Source: Caulobacter flavus
Lineage (GTDB): Bacteria > Pseudomonadota > Alphaproteobacteria > Caulobacterales > Caulobacteraceae
NCBI RefSeq assembly: GCF_003722335.1
Contig: NZ_CP026100.1
Span: 4,500,001 to 4,564,000 of the forward strand
Length of the DNA: 64,000 nt
Direction: 5' to 3'
The notes below the pieces were generated by a model that had not been told where the DNA came from, made no database searches, and worked only from the letters and a program-made list of their open reading frames with translations. Within the stretch, counting starts at the first letter, position 1. Every line of letters begins with the position of its first letter. Below are positions 1-7,311 of the stretch, piece after piece. The translations under genes were made by a program, and so were the position numbers.

Positions 1-420
1 GCGCTTGTCGAAGACCAGATCCACGGCCGCGTCGATCTCGACGCGCGGGTCGAAGGCGTGGCGCTCGCTGTCCTGCTTGATGTTCTGCAGGCTGTCGGGC
101 GTGTCGGTGCGCGTGCCCCAGACCCCGGCGTCGCCGCCGTCGGGCTTGTACATCACTCGCGTCCAGATCACCGGCATGCCGCGCGCGCGGGCCAGGGCCG
201 ACAGGCGGTTGACGTGGGCGATCTGGTCGGGATCGGTGACGTACGCGCTCTTGGGAAACAGGTCGGGCCGCGTATAGGCCTGCTGGAAGTCGATATTGAC
301 CACCGCCGCGCGGCTCCCGAAGCCGAAGCGGGCCCTGGCCGGATTGGCCTTCACCGCCTCGTAGAGCTGCCGCGCGGTCTTGTCCTCGGTCACCATGGTG
401 GGTTCGAAACGCAGGGTCAT
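1..420 (-). CDS. Isochorismatase-like cysteine hydrolase (N-terminal part)
   Basis: The ATG is at 420 and the frame stays open to the window edge, giving the first 140 residues. The stretch VVNIDFQQAY places the expected catalytic Asp at residue 44, as in N-carbamoylsarcosine amidase / isochorismatase-family hydrolases that cleave C-N or vinyl-ether bonds with an Asp-Lys-Cys triad. The nucleophilic Cys would lie outside the window, so activity cannot be confirmed. The gene follows the membrane-protein gene on the same strand with a 12-bp gap, so the two are probably co-transcribed. The family is fairly secure; the substrate is unknown. Confidence 0.8.
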   Translation of the reverse strand, partial: MTLRFEPTMVTEDKTARQLYEAVKANPARARFGFGSRAAVVNIDFQQAYTRPDLFPKSAYVTDPDQIAHVNRLSALARARGMPVIWTRVMYKPDGGDAGVWGTRTDTPDSLQNIKQDSERHAFDPRVEIDAAVDLVFDKR

Positions 421-432
421 GGCGGGGCTCCT

Positions 433-1089
433 TCAGGCGGGGGTCCAGAGGCCGAGCAGCGCGGCGAGGATCAGCAGGATCCACAGGCTGACGACCACGG
501 GACGGGTCTTCTCCAGCACCGCGGCGATCACGGCGTCGCCTTCGGGCGTAGGGCCCGTGGTCATCATCGCTGCGACCGGCGGCCCCAGCGGCGCCAGCAG
601 CTTGCGGATGAACAGGCCGCAGCCGATGGCCACGGCCAGGATCAGCATCTTCAGCGCCAGGAACAGCGGCGCGGTCGAAAGGCCAACGAGGCTGGCCCCG
701 CCGAAGCCGGCCAGGGCGACCAGCACGCCCCAGCGGATGGCGATGTCGATCCGGCGTACCCCGGCCTCGGGCGGGCTGTGGTGCAGGTGGATGGTCCAGG
801 CCATGGTCAGCCAGAACAGGCACAGGGCCCAGACGGCGGCCACGCCCTCGGGCGGGACGTCCCACCAGCTTTTCAGCTTGGCCAGGGTCAGGCCCGTGGG
901 CAGGGCCAGGATCAGGCAGGTGCGCGGGGCCATGTCGATGTCGGCCAGCACCTTCAGGGCCAGGCCCCGTTCCTTGACCGTGCGGGCCGGGTCGGCGGCG
1001 TAGCGCGAGGTGTAGAAGGCCCCCAGGTCCCCGCCCAGCCAGTAGACGAAGACCAGCACGTGCAGCAGCGTGATGAGGGCGAGAAGCAT
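433..1089 (-). CDS. Integral membrane protein of unknown function
   Basis: The 218-aa protein starts at the ATG at 1089. It opens directly with a hydrophobic helix (HVLVFVYWLGGDLGAFY) and shows about five or six membrane helices, with short polar loops such as the one containing LHHSPPEAG. The His in the first helix and the two His of the middle loop recall CopD/DUF2269-type membrane proteins, but the likeness is loose. It lies directly upstream of the isochorismatase-like gene on the same strand, so it may serve in the same process. No function is assigned. Confidence 0.7.
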   Translation of the reverse strand: MLLALITLLHVLVFVYWLGGDLGAFYTSRYAADPARTVKERGLALKVLADIDMAPRTCLILALPTGLTLAKLKSWWDVPPEGVAAVWALCLFWLTMAWTIHLHHSPPEAGVRRIDIAIRWGVLVALAGFGGASLVGLSTAPLFLALKMLILAVAIGCGLFIRKLLAPLGPPVAAMMTTGPTPEGDAVIAAVLEKTRPVVVSLWILLILAALLGLWTPA

Positions 1090-1272
1090 CGCGGAATCCG
1101 GCGGTTGTCAGGCCGTCTTGATGCCGCTTGGAAAGGCGCCTTGGCGCGCCGTCGCCGGTTTTCTCGCCTCGCGGATAGCAAGCCTTCGGGTGCGACGTCG
1201 GGGCGCCGTGCGAATCCCAGAAAGCGTGCTACAGCACGGACTGAGGGGCTTTTTTCCGTATCGTAGGTTCGT

Positions 1273-1881
1273 ATGCGTTCTTACCGTCGCCCGGCTCCGG
1301 CGCTCGCCGGACTGCTGCTGCTCGCCCTGCCCGCACTGATGACGCCCCAAGTGGCCGCCGCCCAGAGCCAGGAGCAGGCGGTGCTCGACGAGATCAACTA
1401 CGTCCGCGCCAATCCCCGCGCCTATGCCGACGAGTTGCGCCGCGCCGAACCGCTGCATGGCGAAGATAGCGACGCGCTCTACGAGGCGATCGCCGAGCTC
1501 CAGCGCCAGCGCCCCTTGCCGCCCCTGACCGCCGACGGCCGGATCGACGACGCCGCTCGCGACCACGCCAGCGCCCAGGGCGCGCGCGGCTCGGTCGGCC
1601 ACGGCGCCAGCGGCAGCCTGGGACAGCGCCTGCGCAAGTACGGGGTGTTCGCCGGCATGTCGGCCGAGAACATCTCCTACGGCTACGAAGACCCCCGCGA
1701 CGTTGTGCGCCAGCTGGTGGTCGACAGCCGCGTGCCGGGCCGCGGTCACCGCCGCAACATCCTGTCCACCGGCTACAGCAGCGCCGGCGTCGCCTGCGGC
1801 GGCCACCGCTCGTACGGCGCCATGTGCGTCATCGACTTCGCCGGGGCCATGCCCGAAGGCGCGGCCCGGGCGGCCCGCTAG
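1273..1881 (+). CDS. Secreted CAP/SCP-domain protein
   Basis: The 202-aa protein has a Sec signal peptide over about residues 1-31 (basic MRSYRR, Leu/Ala core, cleavage near VAAA-QS). A CAP/SCP/PR-1-like domain follows, recognisable by NYVRANPRAYADEL, DDAARDHASAQ, VGHGASG and GHRRNILSTGYSSAG with the family's conserved His residues. Bacterial CAP proteins are exported; their molecular role is mostly unknown. The stop codon overlaps that of the converging CoA-transferase gene in the four bases CTAG at 1878-1881. The neighbouring catabolic genes do not suggest a shared role. Confidence 0.85.
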   Translation: MRSYRRPAPALAGLLLLALPALMTPQVAAAQSQEQAVLDEINYVRANPRAYADELRRAEPLHGEDSDALYEAIAELQRQRPLPPLTADGRIDDAARDHASAQGARGSVGHGASGSLGQRLRKYGVFAGMSAENISYGYEDPRDVVRQLVVDSRVPGRGHRRNILSTGYSSAGVACGGHRSYGAMCVIDFAGAMPEGAARAAR

Positions 1882-3115
1882 ACCACGCCCGCCGCCTTCA
1901 GCTCGGCGATCTCGGGCTCGCTCTTGCCCAACCCAACGAGCACCGCCGCCGTATCGGCCCCCAAGGCCGGCGGCGGGCGCTCCACGACCACCGGCGTCCT
2001 CGACGCCCGGATCGGCGAGGCGACGGTGCGGATCGGCGCGGCGAGGTCTTCCCGCGCCTGCTCGACGACCAGGCCGCGATGCAGCGCCTGGGGTTCCTCG
2101 AACACCTGGTCGATCCCGTTGATGGGCCCGCACGGCACGCCGGCGGCTTCCAGCAGCGCGATCCAGGCCTTGGTCTCGCGGGTCGCGAGGATCGGCGCCA
2201 TGGCTTGGACCAACTCGCCTCGCGCCGCCACGCGCTGGGCGTTGGTGGTAAAGCGCCGATCCTCGGCCAGCCCCGGCGCGCCGGCCGCCTGGGCGAAGGC
2301 CCGGAACTGCCCGTCGTTGCCGACCGCCAGCACCATCGCCCCGTCGGCCGTGGCGAACACCTGGTAGGGCGCGAGATTGGGGTGGGCGTTGCCCAGGCGC
2401 TCCGGCGCCTTCCCCGTCGCGAAATAGTTGCTGGCCTGATTGGCCAGCACGGCCGCCTGCACGTCGAACAGGGCGATGTCCATGTGCTGGCCCTCGCCGG
2501 TGGCGCGGGCGTGCAGCAGGCCGCAGAGGATGGCGTTGGCCGCGTACAGACCGGTGAACAGGTCGACGACCGCCACCCCCACCTTCATCGGCTCGGCGCC
2601 CGGCGCGCCGTCCGGCTGGCCGGTGATCGACATCAGCCCGCCCATGCCCTGGATCATGTAGTCGTAGCCGGCCCGCGCCGCGTAGGGCCCCGTCTGCCCG
2701 AACCCCGTGATCGAGCAGTAGACGAGGCGTGGATTGATCGCCGCCAGGCTCTCGTAGTCCAGGCCGTACTTGGCCAGGCCCCCGACCTTGAAGTTCTCGA
2801 CCACCACGTCGGCCTCGGCGGCCATCTGGCGGATCAGGTCGGCGCCGCGCGGGTCGGCCATGTCGATGGTCACCGAGCGCTTGTTGCGGTTGGCGCAGGT
2901 GAAATAGGCCGCGTCGCCCCGCCCCCTTCGACCGTCTCGAAGAACGGAGGCCCCCACGCCCGGGTGTCGTCGCCGACGCCGGGCCGTTCGACCTTCACGA
3001 CCTCGGCGCCCATGTCGGCCAGGGCCTGGGTCGCCCACGGACCGGCCAGCACGCGGGAAAGATCGAGCACCTTGACCCCCGAAAGGGCGGCGCCGGGCCT
3101 GACGTCTGATCGCAA
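1878..3115 (-). pseudogene. CaiB/BaiF-family CoA transferase, interrupted by a frameshift
   Basis: Two overlapping reading frames together encode one family III CoA transferase, which moves CoA between carboxylic acids. The N-terminal piece carries GVKVLDLSRVLAGPWATQ and ADMGAEVVKVERPG; the C-terminal piece carries NRNKRSVTIDMADPRG, VVENFKVGGLAKYGLDY and later RVAARGELVQAMAP. The switch falls in the G/C run at 2917-2926, where one base must be gained or lost to join FFETVEGG to GDAAYFTC. I chose the TTG start at 3115 because GGAG lies 8 nt upstream; no ATG suits. Either the gene is newly broken or the run was misread. All other family blocks look intact, so the damage is recent or artificial. 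Confidence 0.8.
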
Positions 3116-3205
3116 GGCGACTGCTCCGGATATTCCTGTTGCGGGCGACGTTGAGCGCCCCAGGCTGCCTCGCCTACCGATGTGATCGCGGCGGGGCAAA
3201 CGGCG

Positions 3206-4507
3206 ATGGCGAAACTATCCGAAAACCAGGCGGGCCCATCCCCGCAAGGCGAGTTCCGCCGCGGCTGGCCGCTGCTGCTCAGCGTCGTGCTGGGCGTGGG
3301 CCTGGGTCTGTCGCCCCTGCCCTTCTACAGCATCGGCATGCTGGCGCCGGAACTGGCCAAGGAATTCGGCTGGAGCTTCGCCTCGATCATGCTGGGCCTG
3401 CCGGTCGCCACCGTGGCGGTGATGATCGTGGGGCCGATCATCGGCTGGCTGGGCGACAGGATCGGCGTGCGGCCCGTCGCCATCGCTTCCCTGGTGCTGT
3501 TCGCCTTCGTCTTCATGGCGTTCTCGCTGACCAACGGCGCCCTGCCGCTGTTCTACCTGAACTGGGCGCTGATGGGCGCGGTCGGCGCGGGCACCCTGCC
3601 CACCACCTGGACCCGGGCGGTCAACAACGGCTTCGAGGTCAACAAGGGCCTTGCCCTGGGCGTCGCCCTGATGGGCACCGGCGTGTTCGGCTTTCTCATC
3701 AAGCCGTTCCTGATGTGGATGATCGAGGCCCACGGCTGGCGCGCAGCCTACCTCGTCACCGGCGCACTGCCCCTGATCATCGCCCTGCCCGTGGCCCTGC
3801 TGGCCTTCAAGGACCCCGGCGCCCGCCGCGTCCATACGCTGCACGCCCCACTGCCCGGCCTGACCCTGGGAGAGGCCGCGCGCGACCCGAGGTTCTGGCT
3901 GATCGCCGGCGGCTTCCTGCTGTTCTCCTTCGCCATCGCCGGCCCGCTGCCCAACCTCGAGAACCTGCTGAAGCTGAAGGGCTTCACGAAAGCCGAGATC
4001 GTCAGCCTGGCCCCGGTCGTCGGCCTGTCGGTGATCGCCGGTCGCGTGGCCGGCGGCTGGCTGGTCGACCGCTTCTGGGCGCCGGGCGTGGCGCTGGTGC
4101 TGCTGTGCCTGCCGGCGGTCGGCTGCCTGATCATGCACGGCCAGGATCCCACCTTCGGCGGCGCCCTCACGGCCATCGCTCTGGTCGGCATGGCCGCGGG
4201 CATGGAGTTCGACCTGCTGGCCTTCCTGATCGCCCGCTATTTCGGGGCGCGAGCCTATTCGACGCTCTACGGCTGCCTCTACTGCGCCTATGCGGCCGGC
4301 TCGGGCTTGGGACCGGTGGCCTTTGGGGCCGATTTCGACGCCACCGGCGGCTATCAGACCTCGCTGCTGATCGCCACGGCCCTGCTGGTGCTGGGCGGCC
4401 TCGTGCTGCTGCCGTTGGGCCGCTACCGCTTCGCCGCCGAGCACGCGGTCGAGGAGGCGCGCATCGAGGCGGCAGCCGGCGAGCGCGCCGCCGTGCCCGG
4501 CGCCTGA
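3206..4507 (+). CDS. Major facilitator superfamily transporter
   Basis: The protein from this ATG has 433 residues; an in-frame GTG at 3182 would add eight. Twelve membrane helices are visible in two halves with a central loop near residues 210-225. The loop between helices 2 and 3 holds GDRIGVRP, the MFS motif-A position. It is a paralogue of the carrier at 28699: both begin with an EFRRGW segment and share the WLVDRFWAP/WAVDRFWAP loop. It resembles MFS carriers of organic anions near degradation genes. A perfect half operator (3126-3132) lies 74 bp upstream, the usual distance in this region. The methyltransferase follows 87 bp downstream and may share its transcript. Confidence 0.88.
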   Translation: MAKLSENQAGPSPQGEFRRGWPLLLSVVLGVGLGLSPLPFYSIGMLAPELAKEFGWSFASIMLGLPVATVAVMIVGPIIGWLGDRIGVRPVAIASLVLFAFVFMAFSLTNGALPLFYLNWALMGAVGAGTLPTTWTRAVNNGFEVNKGLALGVALMGTGVFGFLIKPFLMWMIEAHGWRAAYLVTGALPLIIALPVALLAFKDPGARRVHTLHAPLPGLTLGEAARDPRFWLIAGGFLLFSFAIAGPLPNLENLLKLKGFTKAEIVSLAPVVGLSVIAGRVAGGWLVDRFWAPGVALVLLCLPAVGCLIMHGQDPTFGGALTAIALVGMAAGMEFDLLAFLIARYFGARAYSTLYGCLYCAYAAGSGLGPVAFGADFDATGGYQTSLLIATALLVLGGLVLLPLGRYRFAAEHAVEEARIEAAAGERAAVPGA

Positions 4508-4594
4508 TCCCCGGCAGGCGGATTTTCGCGTCGTCACGCGCCCGACGCCCTGCCGGCCGGCGCAAGCTCGCGTCAGGACAGTAGGAGTGCGCCC

Positions 4595-5821
4595 ATGACC
4601 GGTCGCGTCAACGAGGGGCCGATCCAGGCCTATGACGGCCCGCCCGACTATCGCAAGGTCGGCCGCCACGGGGTGTTCCCCGAGATGTCGCACGACGAGA
4701 TCGAGCGGCTGAACGTCCTGGCCCAGCTCAACCGGCACCTCTCCACCCGCGTCATCCCCGGCGTGAAGCAGGCCTACGAGACCCGCGTCCTGCCCGCCTT
4801 CGAGAAGGCCAACGGCCGCGCGCCCGAGGATCGCCACGAGGTCCGCAAGGCCTTGCTGAAGGACCCCGCCTACCAGACCTGGTCGGCGCTGCGCCGCCTG
4901 ACCATGGAGCAGCGCCAGCAGGCCGGCCGCTGGACCACCCTGCGCCAGGCCGAGGAACTGGCCGCCAAGGCCGCCGCGCTCAACGCCGGCCGCGACCGGC
5001 TGGAGCTCGACCCCGCCCTGCCGATCCCGCGCTACGTCTCGGCGGTCGACCACCACTGCATGCCCGGCAGCTATCACGTCGAGCGCTTCGAGGGCGACGT
5101 CTCGGGCGGCGCCAACTACGACCATGGCGGCTTCGCCACCACCGGCGGCCTGCTGGGTCGCTTCTCGGACGGCGGCGGCCAGGCCGTGGTGCGCTGGGTG
5201 CAGCGTCGCCTGCCCGACTTCAAGCCGCGCCGCATCCTCGACATCGGCGCCACGGTCGGCCACAGCGCCCTGCCGATCGCGCAGGCCTTTCCCGACGCGG
5301 AAGTGGTCGCCATCGACGTCGGCGGGCCAATGCTGCGCTACGCCGCCGCCCGCGCCGCCTCGCTGGGAGTCGAGAACATCCGCTTCGTCCAGGCCGACGG
5401 CGCCGACCTGTCGCGCTTCGAAAGCGAGAGCTTCGACTGGGTGCAGACGACCATGTTCCTGCACGAGCTGTCGCTGGCTTCGATGAAGGCGATCTTCGCC
5501 GAGAGCCGCCGCGTGCTGGCGCCGGGCGGCGTGGTGCTGCACGTCGAGCAGCCGCAGTACGCGCCCACCATGCCGCTGTTCGAGCAGGCCATGCGCGACT
5601 GGGACGCCTTCTACAACAACGAGCCCTTCTGGAGCACGCTGCACGAGATCGACCTCGACGCCCGCATGGTCGAGGCCGGCTTCAAGGCCGAAGAACTGAT
5701 CCACGACGGCGTCACCGCCGTGGTCGACCGCGAGGTCTTCCCCGACGCCGCCGACGACGACAGCGAAGACTATGGGCGCAAGGCCGCCTGGCGCGTGATC
5801 GGAGCCCGTAAAAGCCAATGA
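4595..5821 (+). CDS. SAM-dependent methyltransferase (module 1)
   Basis: This 408-aa class I methyltransferase has a Rossmann fold in its middle: motif I is ILDIGATVGHSALP, followed by VVAIDVGGPMLRYA and the post-I/II block RRVLAPGGVVLHVEQP. A long N-terminal helical region (about residues 1-200) is shared with the paralogue at 17445, including RYVSAVDHHCMPGSY and YNNEPFW. Such N-terminal extensions usually form the substrate lid. The stop overlaps the start of the next small gene (ATGA at 5818), so the two are translationally coupled. The methyl acceptor is unknown. It could methylate an aromatic or carboxyl intermediate of the surrounding pathway. Confidence 0.88.
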   Translation: MTGRVNEGPIQAYDGPPDYRKVGRHGVFPEMSHDEIERLNVLAQLNRHLSTRVIPGVKQAYETRVLPAFEKANGRAPEDRHEVRKALLKDPAYQTWSALRRLTMEQRQQAGRWTTLRQAEELAAKAAALNAGRDRLELDPALPIPRYVSAVDHHCMPGSYHVERFEGDVSGGANYDHGGFATTGGLLGRFSDGGGQAVVRWVQRRLPDFKPRRILDIGATVGHSALPIAQAFPDAEVVAIDVGGPMLRYAAARAASLGVENIRFVQADGADLSRFESESFDWVQTTMFLHELSLASMKAIFAESRRVLAPGGVVLHVEQPQYAPTMPLFEQAMRDWDAFYNNEPFWSTLHEIDLDARMVEAGFKAEELIHDGVTAVVDREVFPDAADDDSEDYGRKAAWRVIGARKSQ

Positions 5822-6174
5822 GCATCGCCGACGCCCTGGCCGACGCCGGCGCCAAGCCCGCCGGCAAGCGCCCCTATTTCTTCGCCAATCCGGAAGTCGA
5901 ACGCGTCCTGGCCGTGACCATGGCCGTGGTCCAGGAACTGGCCGTCACCCGCGCCCGCCTCGACACGCTCGAACGCGTGCTGGAGGCCCAGGGCGGCCTC
6001 GACCGCGCCCAGATCGAGCGCTTCGAGCCTGGCGCCGAAGCCGCCGCCGAGCGCGGCCTGTGGCTGCAGGAATATCTCTCCCGCGTGCTGCGCATCGTCC
6101 AGCAGGAAGCCGAGGCCGCGACCGCCACGGGCGATGTCGCCTCCGAAGACGTGGCCGTCGAACTGCGCGACTGA
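5818..6174 (+). CDS. Small helical partner protein of methyltransferase (module 1)
   Basis: The 118-aa protein is almost entirely predicted helix, without signal peptide or Cys. Its core aligns by eye with the small proteins at 18692 and 20962. All three have a hydrophobic helix with ELAV or EIWV, then a heptad-like segment (ARLDTLERVLEAQG here), then a second helix ending in a basic/Leu run. Each copy sits beside a methyltransferase gene; here it overlaps the upstream stop by four bases. This strongly suggests an accessory subunit or stabiliser. I do not recognise a named family and assign no function. Confidence 0.75.
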   Translation: MSIADALADAGAKPAGKRPYFFANPEVERVLAVTMAVVQELAVTRARLDTLERVLEAQGGLDRAQIERFEPGAEAAAERGLWLQEYLSRVLRIVQQEAEAATATGDVASEDVAVELRD

Positions 6175-6201
6175 AGCCTACGCGATTTCAAGGACCTACC
6201 G

Positions 6202-7077
6202 ATGAACCTTCTACGGGCCGCCACCCTGGTGACGCCGAACGTCGCCCAGGCCGCGCAGCGCTACGCCCAATGGCTCGACTATAGCGTGGTCGAAGAGGGC
6301 GAGGTCCCCGCCGATCTCGCCGCCAGCTGGGGCGCGCCGGCCAGCGCCGGCCGTCCCTACGCCGTGCTGCAGCCGGCCAGCGGCGCCGACGTCTTCCTGC
6401 GCTTCGTCGAGGGCGACCCGGTCCCCGAGTACCAGCCGCTGCGCACCTACGGCTGGGCGGCGATCGAGATCTGCTGCACCGACGTGATGGCCGTGAACGC
6501 TCGCATGCAGGATGCGCCGTTCGAGATCATCGGCCCGCCCAAGCGCATCGACGGCCTGCCCACCATCCACCCGATGCAGGTCAAGGGCCCCGACGGCGAG
6601 ATCGTCTACCTCACCGAGATCATCTCGCCGGGCAACGGCCTGCCCCACCCCGGCAGCCTGATCGACAAGCTGTTCATCCTGGTTCTCGCCAGCGGCGACA
6701 TGGACGCCAGCGGCCGATGGTTCGGCCAGACCCTGGGCCTGGACGTCGGCGCGCCGATGACCATCGTCTACAACATGATCAACGACGCCTTCGCGCTTCC
6801 CAAGGACAGCCGCCATGCCCTGGCGACGGCGACCTTCGAAAAGGACGTCTTCCTGGAGTTCGACCAGTATCCGGCCCAGGCCACCGCGCGCCCCGCCCAC
6901 GCCGGCGCCCTGCCGCCGGGCGTCGCCATCTGCACGCTCAAACACCCGGACTTCGACAGCGTCCAGGGCGACTGGATCGTCGCGCCCGCCGTACGCGAGG
7001 GCGCCGTCTACGGCGGCAAGCGCGCCGGTGTACTGCGCGCGCCGGGCGGGGCTCTGGTCGAGGTGGTGGAAATCTAA
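6202..7077 (+). CDS. VOC-superfamily (glyoxalase/dioxygenase fold) protein
   Basis: The 291-aa protein contains two vicinal-oxygen-chelate repeats, roughly residues 1-140 and 150-290. Each opens with a beta strand and an amphipathic helix (ATLVTPNVAQAAQRYAQWL; FILVLASGDMDASGRWFGQ) and closes with an acidic strand (GEIVYLTEI; ALVEVVEI). VOC proteins include glyoxalase I, extradiol dioxygenases and isomerases; the divergent metal positions prevent a choice. It follows the small module protein by 27 bp on the same strand, so it is probably the last gene of the MFS-methyltransferase operon. A bidirectional terminator follows. Confidence 0.8.
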   Translation: MNLLRAATLVTPNVAQAAQRYAQWLDYSVVEEGEVPADLAASWGAPASAGRPYAVLQPASGADVFLRFVEGDPVPEYQPLRTYGWAAIEICCTDVMAVNARMQDAPFEIIGPPKRIDGLPTIHPMQVKGPDGEIVYLTEIISPGNGLPHPGSLIDKLFILVLASGDMDASGRWFGQTLGLDVGAPMTIVYNMINDAFALPKDSRHALATATFEKDVFLEFDQYPAQATARPAHAGALPPGVAICTLKHPDFDSVQGDWIVAPAVREGAVYGGKRAGVLRAPGGALVEVVEI

Positions 7078-7079
7078 CG

Positions 7080-7300
7080 CCCTCTCTCTCTGAGAGAGAG
7101 GGAGGGGCCCATGGCGAAGCCATGGGAGGGTGAGAGGTTTCACCGCCAACAGGCTCCCCCTCTCACCGTTCCGACCAGCTGCAAAAGCAGAAAGGCGCGG
7201 CCGAAAGACCGCGCCTTTTCCTTTTAGGTTTTACCCTCTCACCCTCCCACGCCTTTGGCGGCGGGCCCCTCCCCTCTCTCCATGAGGTGGAGAGAGGGAC
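7080..7300. repeat. REPIN-like inverted pair, family A, copy 1
   Basis: One arm at 7080-7138 reads as a CT-rich stretch, a GA-rich stretch, GGGAGGGGCCC, a small palindrome around CATGGCGAAGCCATG and GGGAGGGTGAGAGG. A second arm at 7232-7300 is the same motif in inverted order. The 93-bp interior contains a terminator. Two further inverted pairs of the family lie at 16953-17287 and 20683-20860. Confidence 0.75.
7191..7225. terminator. Bidirectional intrinsic terminator
   Basis: AAAGGCGCGG (7191-7200) pairs perfectly with CCGCGCCTTT (7209-7218) across an 8-nt loop, followed by TCCTTTT. The A-rich left flank makes it usable from the minus strand too. It lies between the converging VOC gene and the hydrolase-MDR fusion gene. 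Confidence 0.7.
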
Positions 7301-7311
7301 CACGGCGGCGA

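Noticed and set aside
1878..3038. Taking the longer CoA-transferase frame as a complete 386-aa protein from its own start
   Set aside because: Its first 45 residues are Arg/Gly nonsense, while the true N-terminus lies in another frame; a frameshift explains both.
3215..5818. Long minus-strand frame opposite the MFS and methyltransferase genes
   Set aside because: GC-rich codon bias opens antisense frames; composition (Gln/Gly/His/Arg-rich) and lack of motifs mark it as a shadow.
7080..7300. CRISPR array or tandem repeat
   Set aside because: Units occur as inverted pairs, not as direct repeats with spacers, and no cas gene is present.
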